DNA of 14,466 nt, from contig JANSYB010000008.1 in NCBI GenBank assembly GCA_024742655.1, positions 1 through 14,466 of the forward strand, written 5' to 3'. Source of the stretch: Paracoccaceae bacterium (GTDB lineage Bacteria > Pseudomonadota > Alphaproteobacteria > Rhodobacterales > Rhodobacteraceae). The notes beneath the pieces were generated by a model. The model saw only the letters and a program-made list of their open reading frames with translations. It did not search any database and was not told the DNA's origin. Made by a program: the position numbers and the translations under genes. This document shows positions 6,697-13,352 of this stretch, one piece after another. How positions within the stretch are numbered: position 1 is the stretch's first letter; every line of letters starts with the position of its first letter.

Positions 6697-7779
6697 ATGG
6701 CAGAGCAGACAAACCCCGCCAAACCCTGTCGGATCACGCTGATCATGCCGGTTCGCAACGAGGCCGACAGCGTCGAGGAAACGCTTGGGTCGCTTGTCGA
6801 GGGAACCCGGCTGCCCGAGGAGATCATAATTGCCGATGGCCGTTCCAGTGACGGGACGGTCGAAAAAATCAAGGCGTTTTCCGCGCGCCACCCTGACGTC
6901 GTCATCAAGGTCGTCGACAACGAGAAACTGTGGGCCGGCAGCGCGCGCAACCGCGCCGTCGAAAACAGCACCGGCGACATAATCCTGATGGCGGATTTCG
7001 GAAACCGGTTTCGCCCGAACTGGGTCGAGGCGATGGCCCGGCCGTTCCTGAACGATCCGGACACAGATGTCGTGTGTGGCCTGTTTCAGCCAAAGGTCGA
7101 AACCGATTTCCACCATTGCGTGGCGGTCATCCACATGCTCGAGGAATATATGCTGCCCACCATCCCGCCGGAAGAACTGGAAGGTCTTTTGCCCGAGGTC
7201 GTCGTGCCGGTCGGCATGGCCACGGGCATTACCCGGACAGCGTGGGACGAGGTGGATGGCTTTCCCGAATGGCTGTTCAAGGGACAGGACAAGTGTTTCG
7301 GGCGCAAGGCATGGGCGCTTGGCCTGAAAATCGTGGTGGCCTGGGATGCCTTGGTCGATCACCACGTGCGCTCCTCACTTGGTGAGCTGTTCATGCACCA
7401 GTTCCGCTATGGGCGCGGGTTCGGGCAGCAGCGTCTCATCAGCAACATGACCGCCAAGCATATGATGATTTATGGCCTCATGCTGTTGCTTTTCGTGGCC
7501 GGGTTCTCGTGGCCCCCGTTCTGGGCCGGCGCAGGTCTGCTGCTTGTGGCGCATCTTTGGCACTTTGGCCTGCGGCGCCAGTTCAAACAGACGATCCATC
7601 CCTGGAAATGGAAATATCTCTACATGATCCCGCTGGTCGTGCTGGCACGCGATACCGGCTACATGCTGGGTCATATCGTGGGCTGGGCGCAATGGTATAC
7701 GCGCCCGGAACTGCGCCAGCGATACCACGAATATCTCAAGGGGGTCGATCCGGCCCGTCTCCGTATCGTATCGAAATAG
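6697..7779 (+). CDS. Membrane-anchored GT2 glycosyltransferase
   Basis: A 360-aa GT-A fold, inverting glycosyltransferase of family 2. The nucleotide-binding opening is LIMPVRNEADSVEETLGSL (15-33), followed by IIIADGRSSDGT (43-54). The metal-binding DXD position reads MADFGNRF (98-105), that is D-F-G rather than D-X-D. A later GQDKCFGRKAWALG (196-209) occupies the usual acceptor/base region. Two to four C-terminal hydrophobic segments (about 256-289 and 308-330) anchor it to the inner membrane, as in ExoA-like enzymes. It would transfer a sugar to the growing lipid-linked unit. GAGG nine bases upstream supports the ATG. Whether the altered DXD still binds metal cannot be told from sequence; the donor sugar is unknown. 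Confidence 0.87.
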   Translation: MAEQTNPAKPCRITLIMPVRNEADSVEETLGSLVEGTRLPEEIIIADGRSSDGTVEKIKAFSARHPDVVIKVVDNEKLWAGSARNRAVENSTGDIILMADFGNRFRPNWVEAMARPFLNDPDTDVVCGLFQPKVETDFHHCVAVIHMLEEYMLPTIPPEELEGLLPEVVVPVGMATGITRTAWDEVDGFPEWLFKGQDKCFGRKAWALGLKIVVAWDALVDHHVRSSLGELFMHQFRYGRGFGQQRLISNMTAKHMMIYGLMLLLFVAGFSWPPFWAGAGLLLVAHLWHFGLRRQFKQTIHPWKWKYLYMIPLVVLARDTGYMLGHIVGWAQWYTRPELRQRYHEYLKGVDPARLRIVSK

Positions 7780-7780
7780 G

Positions 7781-8923
7781 ATGACCGTCTTGACCGCTCC
7801 GTCTCCTCTCAGAACGCAGTTTTTCGACCCGTTGACGGACGAGGGGGAGAGCAAGCTGAAGGCGTTCGCGGCGGCGCTGTGCGGGGGGCAGGTTCCGCCC
7901 GATATCGATCTGCTTATGGATCCCGGGTTCTTCCTGGCCGCCCGGGCCCTCATCGAACGAAAGGACCGGCGTGTTCAGTATGCGCTGATGTCGGATGCGG
8001 CGGGTCCCGTGGCCATGTTGCCGATCGAAATCGGATCCGAACGCAACCTGCCCGGCGTCTATGTCAGCCTGTTCAGGCATCCTGCGCGTTTGACGGGGGT
8101 CGGGGTCATTTGTGCGGATGAGCGGCTCGAGGATGCGCTTGCGGCACTTTTCGAGGCGGTTCAGGCCAATTGGCCGGACGTCGTCGGGGTGTCCCTGACC
8201 GATCTTGATACCGCCTCGCCATTATATCGGGCAATCTGCAAGGTACAGTCCAAAGGGCCACGGCTCGAACGTGAGGCCAGGAGCCTGCTTTACCTCGATT
8301 TGCGAGATTACCCGACGATCGATGCCTATTACGACAGCCGTTCGCGCCACTACAAAAAGAACTTTCGCAGCGGCCGGAACCGCCTGAACAAGATGGGGGG
8401 CTACACGTTTTCGACGGATGGCCCCAATGGCCCGTGGCAGTTCGACGACATGCGGCGGATCGACGAAAAAACATGGCGCGCGCGCGATAAGGAAGGCGAT
8501 ATCCCAAGGCTGATGCTGGAGATGTGCAAGACGATGTCGGCACTTGCCGCCACACCGTCCGAAAGCCAGCTCTACGCCCTGTCCTTCGAGGGGCAGCCGA
8601 TCTCGATGTATTACTCGCTGATCCGGTCGAACGTTCAATACGTGTTCAAGAACACCTTCGATCCGGAGTTTTCCAACGTGTCGCCCAGTGTCGTGGCGTT
8701 TCACCATGTTGTCGAAACCGCGATCGATGCGGGCGTGGAACGCATGGAACTCATGGCCGGCAATGAATATGCGCGTCCGTGGGCCACGCATGAGCGTGTC
8801 CTGAGCAACGATGTGCTATTCTTCCGAACGATCAAGGGGCGCGCGGCCCATCTTGCCGCCACTGGCGCGCGAAAGATGCGCGACATCGTTCGAAAACCGG
8901 CAACGGACCCCAACAGGGGATGA
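7781..8923 (+). CDS. FemAB/GNAT-fold acyltransferase 1 (PF13480-like)
   Basis: A 380-aa soluble protein of the GNAT/FemAB-like family often found in polysaccharide loci. The diagnostic parts are in the C-terminal half: a basic RSRHYKKNFRSGRNRL helix at 187-202, DEKTW near 228-232, the strand pair LYALSFEGQPISMYYSLI and a terminal NEYARPWATHE with Y330 and W334. Relatives move an acyl or aminoacyl group (from acyl-CoA or aminoacyl-tRNA) onto an amine; the actual donor here is unknown. The ATG is one base after the stop of the glycosyltransferase gene, so translation probably restarts there. TTG 7790 is an alternative start with AGGA eight bases upstream. It is one of three related but divergent proteins in this window, which suggests the group it adds is part of the repeat-unit decoration. 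Confidence 0.8.
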   Translation: MTVLTAPSPLRTQFFDPLTDEGESKLKAFAAALCGGQVPPDIDLLMDPGFFLAARALIERKDRRVQYALMSDAAGPVAMLPIEIGSERNLPGVYVSLFRHPARLTGVGVICADERLEDALAALFEAVQANWPDVVGVSLTDLDTASPLYRAICKVQSKGPRLEREARSLLYLDLRDYPTIDAYYDSRSRHYKKNFRSGRNRLNKMGGYTFSTDGPNGPWQFDDMRRIDEKTWRARDKEGDIPRLMLEMCKTMSALAATPSESQLYALSFEGQPISMYYSLIRSNVQYVFKNTFDPEFSNVSPSVVAFHHVVETAIDAGVERMELMAGNEYARPWATHERVLSNDVLFFRTIKGRAAHLAATGARKMRDIVRKPATDPNRG

Positions 8924-9240
8924 AACGGCAGGACAGCGCCCTTCGCCCTGTCAAAGGACTGGTTGGAATCGTTTGCTCAGGTTAAACTTCATTTATTTAA
9001 TTCGGTGTTTTTCGTGAAAATTTGTGCGGATATTGAGATCAATCAGGATCAGGAAGAACATTTGGCATCCTCCCGTCAGGCACATGATCGACCTTGTCGA
9101 TGCCGCATGCGCGCCTCGCACGCGTCAGATAGGCCGCGAAGATCGTGTCGCGAAAGCATTCGAAACGGTTCGTGTATCGCGCATGGCAGGACCGGCATCA
9201 TGACACGGCGCATGATCCCTGTGAGAGCGCAGGCCCGCGC
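8924..9240. other. 317-bp non-coding stretch between two gene blocks
   Basis: No convincing gene is seen in either strand. It starts with a weak GACAG/CTGTC hairpin just after the preceding stop, which has no T-run. The part from about 8980 to 9040 is AT-rich against a GC-rich background and holds the promoter candidate. Further on, ATCGA (9087-9091) and TCGAT (9097-9101) could form a small hairpin in the leader. Small open frames here lack a good start or recognisable protein features. Confidence 0.6.
8973..9001 (+). promoter_or_regulatory. Candidate promoter for the aminotransferase-AsnB block
   Basis: TTGCTC (8973-8978) and TTTAAT (8996-9001) have a 17-base spacer, matching 3/6 and 5/6 of the sigma-70 consensus, at the edge of an AT-rich pocket. 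Transcription from here would leave a long leader of about 230 nt before ATG 9241, so the second gene block may be regulated separately from the export genes. Confidence 0.4.
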
Positions 9241-10461
9241 ATGATTTCTGCAATGCCCACCCATGTGCCCCTTCGGCTGGCCCCGCGTCAGGCGGTTGCT
9301 GCGCTGCCTTTCGATGACCGCCCGCGGCTGCAGACCTATTCCGGGCGGGTGGCCATCCTGCAAGGGCTCAAGGCGCTTGGGCTGGGCCGGGGCAGCGTCG
9401 TTCTGGTGCCGGCCTATGCCTGTGGCTCGGAAATCGACGCGGTTCTCAAGGCCGGGTGCGAGGTGGTTTTTTATCCTGTCACGCAGACGCTTGAACCCGA
9501 TCTCGAGGCCTGTGAACGCGCCGTGCAGGCCAATCCATCGATCAATGCACTGTTCTTCACGCATTATCTTGGTTTTGCACAACCCGTCGGGGCGCTGAGG
9601 CAATTCGCCGATGCGCATGATCTGGTCCTGATCGAGGATTGCGCACATGGGTTGTTGTCGTGTGACGAAACGGGCCAACCGCTTGGCCGAACCGGTGACA
9701 TCGCGATCTTCAGTTACATGAAGACCCTGCCACTGACCGATGGCGGGGCATGCGTGATCAATCGTGACGGGGTGGCTTTCGATCCCGGCGCCCTCAGGCC
9801 GCCGAAGATCACCAAGCTGCTCGGCCGGTTTCTCTATCAGATCGAACTGTCTTTGAAGGGCTCGGCCCCGCGCGCGGCGGGTGTTTTCCATGTGGTCGTG
9901 CGCGGACCGGTCCGGCTGTTGAAGGCGGTCTTGAAGGGGGGCAGGGGGCAACGGCGTGCCGCGGCGCCCGCCGAACGGGCGGTGCAACAGGCCGCGCCGG
10001 ACAATTCCGAAGAGATGGAGGTGCTCGCCCTTGATCCCGCGCGCCGTGACTGGGCATTGTCGGTGCTGGCCCGCAGCACGTTGGCGCGTCTCGACCTGGA
10101 AACAATGCCGAAAATCCGGCGCCGCAACTACGAACGCCTTTTGCCCCGCATCAAGCAAATCGAAGGGCTGCGGCCCTTGTTCGACAGGTGGCCGCCGGGC
10201 GTGTGCCCGATGGCCTTTCCCGTCGTGATCGAGGCTTGTCCGGCGGCCGTGTTTCAGCGGCATCTGGCCGCCGCGGGGCTGAGTACGAAATACTTCTGGT
10301 CATATTTCCACGACATCTTTCCGCGGGATGATTTTCCGTTCGAAACCCGGCTGAAAACCAGCGTTCTTGCCCTGCCGATCCATCAGGACCTCAGCGAGGC
10401 AGACATGGATGAGGTGGCCGATATCGTTGCTCGCGTGATGGCAGAGCAGCGATCGGCATGA
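9241..10461 (+). CDS. DegT/DnrJ/EryC1-family PLP aminotransferase
   Basis: A 406-aa fold-type I PLP enzyme of the sugar-aminotransferase family. Family signs are the cofactor-loop region VLVPAYACGSEIDAVLKAG (54-72), THYLGFAQPVGALRQFA (107-123), LIEDCAH (130-136; D133 contacts the PLP ring nitrogen) and FSYMKTLPLTDGG (157-169), where K161 is the expected Schiff-base lysine. So the enzyme looks active. The usual role is to aminate a keto-sugar nucleotide, but the family also includes other substrates. A basic insertion at about 205-260 separates the large and small domains. AGG seven bases before ATG 9241 decides the start; an upstream in-frame ATG at 9145 would add 32 residues without family resemblance. 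It overlaps the next gene by 4 bases (ATGA). An amine made here could be the acceptor for the acyltransferases (inference). Confidence 0.83.
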   Translation: MISAMPTHVPLRLAPRQAVAALPFDDRPRLQTYSGRVAILQGLKALGLGRGSVVLVPAYACGSEIDAVLKAGCEVVFYPVTQTLEPDLEACERAVQANPSINALFFTHYLGFAQPVGALRQFADAHDLVLIEDCAHGLLSCDETGQPLGRTGDIAIFSYMKTLPLTDGGACVINRDGVAFDPGALRPPKITKLLGRFLYQIELSLKGSAPRAAGVFHVVVRGPVRLLKAVLKGGRGQRRAAAPAERAVQQAAPDNSEEMEVLALDPARRDWALSVLARSTLARLDLETMPKIRRRNYERLLPRIKQIEGLRPLFDRWPPGVCPMAFPVVIEACPAAVFQRHLAAAGLSTKYFWSYFHDIFPRDDFPFETRLKTSVLALPIHQDLSEADMDEVADIVARVMAEQRSA

Positions 10462-11534
10462 CCCGGGTCACGGTCCTGAGCACGGCGCAGGAAATGCGCG
10501 ATATCGCCGTTGAGTGGGATGACGCACTGAGCGCGCTCGACGTGTCGGAGTGCAGCCTGACGTCGCATTGGATCACATGCTGGTTGACCGCCTTTGACCC
10601 GGATGGGCAGGCGATGGTCCTTTGCGTGCGCGATGCCGCTGGCGCGATCGTGGGACAGGCGGCGTTTACGGTGCAACGCGCGCGGGGTTTTTCCGTTCTG
10701 CGCAGCCTGTCGAACACATATGCCACGCGCACCACGGTCGCCGGAACACCGGCCGGGCGCGCCGCTATCGCGGAGTGGATCGCCCGCCGCCCCGAGCCGG
10801 TGATAAGGCTCGAGAGATGCCCGGCGGATGCCGGCTGTGCGACGTTGCTGCCGCATGCGGTTACGGCACAGCGTTTCGAATTGCCGGTCATTGACACCGA
10901 TCTGTGCTATGATGCCTACCTCTCGGCCCGGTCTGCCAATTTCCGCAAGTCGCTCAAACGGGCGCGCAAGTCACATGCCGGGCTGGACATCACCTGTGTC
11001 CCGGCGCGCCCGGAACATGCAGCCGATATTCTGGCCGTGTCCCGCAAGACCTGGAAATTCGAGGAAGGCACGGCGATCGCCTCCCATCCCGGTGTCAGCG
11101 CGTTCTACACCGGCCTCTTGACGGTCGATGCCGCGTCGCACGCGGCCCAACCTTTCGTGACGCTGGTAAGAGATACGCAATCTGGCGATCCCGTGGCCTT
11201 TCTGATGGGGTTGATCCATCGGGGGACGATGTTCGCCCTGAAGATGGGATACGACCCCCGGATTCAGGAACGGCACCCGGGGTTCGCCCTTTTGCAGAAA
11301 TGTGTCGAAACCGCCTGCGCCGCCCCGGATATAAATGCATTGGACCTTGACGCTCTGGGGCCGCACGGGGACTATAAGCGGCGTTGGGCGACGCGAATTG
11401 AAACACTGGAAAGCATTGTAGCATTTCAAAAAACACCTTTGGGTTGGCTGGCCAGGCACGCATATGATTTGAACGGCGTGCTCCGGTTTTCGAAAGACGG
11501 ATTGTCAAAGCGATTTGGGAGGAAAGTATCGTGA
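10458..11534 (+). CDS. FemAB/GNAT-fold acyltransferase 2 (PF13480-like)
   Basis: A 358-aa protein with the same architecture as the gene at 7781: a less conserved N-terminal GNAT-like half (SHWITCWLTAFDP at 36-48 is typical), then the basic helix SANFRKSLKRARK (159-171), SRKTWKFEEGTA (195-206) and GDYKRRWATR (304-313) with Y306 and W310. These mark it as an Acetyltransf_6/FemAB-like transferase. The predicted job is transfer of an acyl or aminoacyl group to an amine of a cell-surface glycan precursor; donor and acceptor are unknown. No membrane segment or signal peptide is present. It overlaps both neighbours by 4 bases (ATGA at the start, GTGA at the end), so its synthesis is coupled to the aminotransferase and the AsnB-like ligase, implying a shared pathway. 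Confidence 0.8.
   Translation: MTRVTVLSTAQEMRDIAVEWDDALSALDVSECSLTSHWITCWLTAFDPDGQAMVLCVRDAAGAIVGQAAFTVQRARGFSVLRSLSNTYATRTTVAGTPAGRAAIAEWIARRPEPVIRLERCPADAGCATLLPHAVTAQRFELPVIDTDLCYDAYLSARSANFRKSLKRARKSHAGLDITCVPARPEHAADILAVSRKTWKFEEGTAIASHPGVSAFYTGLLTVDAASHAAQPFVTLVRDTQSGDPVAFLMGLIHRGTMFALKMGYDPRIQERHPGFALLQKCVETACAAPDINALDLDALGPHGDYKRRWATRIETLESIVAFQKTPLGWLARHAYDLNGVLRFSKDGLSKRFGRKVS
11517..11522 (+). promoter_or_regulatory. Strong ribosome site deciding a GTG start
   Basis: GGGAGG lies 8 bases before GTG 11531. The first in-frame ATG is at 11543, 20 bases from this site, so GTG is the better start. It matters because it sets residue 2 as Asn rather than the Cys needed for a glutaminase. 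Confidence 0.7.
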
Positions 11535-13342
11535 ATGGTGTCATGGGCCTGATTGGCCCGCTCTCCGAGCACGAACGCACCCATCTCGACCGTCTGGGTG
11601 GCATTGACCGCCGTATCGATGGCGATGACCTGCGCGTCGTGGCGACGGATGAGCCGCAGGGCCGGCTGGAAGAGGCCAGCGGCCCGGACTGGCGCTGCGT
11701 GTTTTACGGGCATGTTTTCGATATCGAGGACGAGCGGGAGACGACGCCGCAGGACCCTCCTGCAATCCGGCTTGGGCACCTGATCAAGACGCGGGGCCTT
11801 GAGGGGCTGGCCAAGACCGATGGACGCTACATCGTCCTGTTCATCGACAAGACCACGGGCAAGACCCTTTTGTCCGCCGACCCGCTCGGGATGATGTCGA
11901 TCTTTGTGAACAGGTCCGGCGAGACGTTGATGTTCTCGAACGACGTCAATGCCCTGCTCGACCTGCCCGGCATTTCCAAGGAACCGGACCCGGCGGCCAT
12001 TGCAGAGTTCCTCAGCTGTTCTCGGTATAACCTGCCGGTTTCGCGCAGCTTTTACGCCAGTCTTGAAAAGCTTCCGTCAAACCATGCGCTGACCTATCAC
12101 AAGGGGCAACGGCGCATTGAACGGTTCTGGACACCCTCCCTGAACCGCGACGAGGTGCTGCGCGATGACGACGCGACCATCGTCGAGACCGCGCGGCAAC
12201 TGATGCTGGATGCGACCCGGATCCGTATGCCGCAGGACGGGCCTATGGCCGCGGCCCTGTCGGGTGGCTTCGATAGTTCGTCCATCGTGTCGATGATGCG
12301 CCATCTCGACGGCGACAGGCAGCGGCCTTTCACGACCGTGTCGTTCAATTTCGGCAGCGACGAGGCGGACGAAGATGACCTTATCGATGCGGTGTCCTCC
12401 GCCAACGACACCGAACATCACCGGGTCAATGTGCTCGACACGCCATTCCTGACCGAGGCCGACGAGGCCATCCTGTCGAACGGCGGCCCGCTCATGGAAA
12501 GCGGTGTGCTGTTGCTTTGGAAAAAGAAGGCCCGGCTGGCGCAGCTGGGTCATCATACGTCGCTGTCCGGCCTGGGCGGCGACGAGATTTTCATGGGGCG
12601 CATGAATTTTCTGGCCGATGAGCTGTGTCAGTTGAAACTGGGCAGCGTCTACAAGGAAATCCGTGCGATCTTTCCGTATGACCGGTCAACCGGAAAACGC
12701 ACGTCGCTGCGCAAGGTCTTCAATGCCTATATCGCCGGCCCGCTGGAGCCGCACTGGCTCAAGAACCTGCGCCACTCGGTCCTGGGGTCGCGCTATCCGC
12801 CCAATTGGATCAGGCGCTCGATGATTGAAGACGGCTGGCTGGCCTCTTCGCTGCCGCGGCCCAACCCCCCGTTCGCGGATACCATATATCAACAGGATGT
12901 ATGGGAAGTGTTCAATCTTGAATTGATTCAGGCGGCAGTGCCCTATCACTCGGTGGCGGGCAACGGAACCAAGGTCGACACCCGCTTTCCACTGATCGAC
13001 CGCAAGCTGGTCGAATACATGTTCAGGGTGCCCCGGAGGCTCAAGATATCCGAGGGCCACGTCCGGTATGTTCAGCGTGAGACGATGCGCCCCTTCCTGC
13101 CGCCGGCCGTTCTGCAGGATCACCTGAAAAAGGATTTCCATCCGGTTCTCGATGTGCGCCTGCGAGAGGAATACGCCGACGCAATCGGCCCGCTCATGCA
13201 GGCCAAGTCGCGCCTGTCGGATGATTTCGTCGACTGGGGCCAACTCAAGACCACGTTCGATGCCTTCATGGCGGGCAAGAGCAAGCCGCACGCACTTTGG
13301 GTGGCCTATGCGCTGGAACGCTGGTTGCAGCTGAGAACATGA
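11531..13342 (+). CDS. Asparagine-synthetase-like ligase with inactive glutaminase half
   Basis: A 603-aa AsnB-fold protein. The C-terminal synthetase domain is well kept: the PP-loop SGGFDSS (244-250) for ATP, SGLGGDEIFMGR (346-357), FPLIDRKLVEY (486-496) and HLKKDF (531-536). It should adenylate a carboxylate and pass it to an amine. The N-terminal Ntn-type domain is recognisable (TDGRYIVLFIDKTTGKTLL, 96-114; ADPLGMMSIF, 116-125) but lacks the glutaminase chemistry: residue 2 is Asn, not the nucleophilic Cys; no RHRGPD-like motif is present; and the NGEIYN position reads YGHVFD. Loss of this half is known in AsnB relatives such as beta-lactam synthetase, which use an amine substrate directly. 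Plausible jobs are amidation with free ammonia or condensing a carboxylate with an amino group on the glycan or a precursor. It is coupled to the preceding gene through GTGA. Confidence 0.85.
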   Translation: MNGVMGLIGPLSEHERTHLDRLGGIDRRIDGDDLRVVATDEPQGRLEEASGPDWRCVFYGHVFDIEDERETTPQDPPAIRLGHLIKTRGLEGLAKTDGRYIVLFIDKTTGKTLLSADPLGMMSIFVNRSGETLMFSNDVNALLDLPGISKEPDPAAIAEFLSCSRYNLPVSRSFYASLEKLPSNHALTYHKGQRRIERFWTPSLNRDEVLRDDDATIVETARQLMLDATRIRMPQDGPMAAALSGGFDSSSIVSMMRHLDGDRQRPFTTVSFNFGSDEADEDDLIDAVSSANDTEHHRVNVLDTPFLTEADEAILSNGGPLMESGVLLLWKKKARLAQLGHHTSLSGLGGDEIFMGRMNFLADELCQLKLGSVYKEIRAIFPYDRSTGKRTSLRKVFNAYIAGPLEPHWLKNLRHSVLGSRYPPNWIRRSMIEDGWLASSLPRPNPPFADTIYQQDVWEVFNLELIQAAVPYHSVAGNGTKVDTRFPLIDRKLVEYMFRVPRRLKISEGHVRYVQRETMRPFLPPAVLQDHLKKDFHPVLDVRLREEYADAIGPLMQAKSRLSDDFVDWGQLKTTFDAFMAGKSKPHALWVAYALERWLQLRT

Positions 13343-13352
13343 GGCTCAAACA

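Noticed and set aside
6160..7365. 401-codon open frame on the minus strand across the co-polymerase and GT2 genes
   Set aside because: It spans the antisense of two well-supported genes and their junction, with no domain-like sequence.
8929..8950. Possible terminator hairpin (GACAG/CTGTC) after the first acyltransferase gene
   Set aside because: The stem is only about five pairs with poor inner pairing and no following T-run.
8963..9244. 93-codon plus-strand frame in the non-coding gap
   Set aside because: No ribosome site, no family resemblance and a low-complexity Arg-rich tail. It overlaps the promoter candidate and the start of the real gene.
9076..10263. 395-codon open frame on the minus strand opposite the aminotransferase gene
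   Set aside because: It is antisense to a clear PLP enzyme with conserved motifs, is rich in Arg/His/Gly/Pro/Gln, and matches no family I recognise. Such shadows are common in GC-rich DNA.
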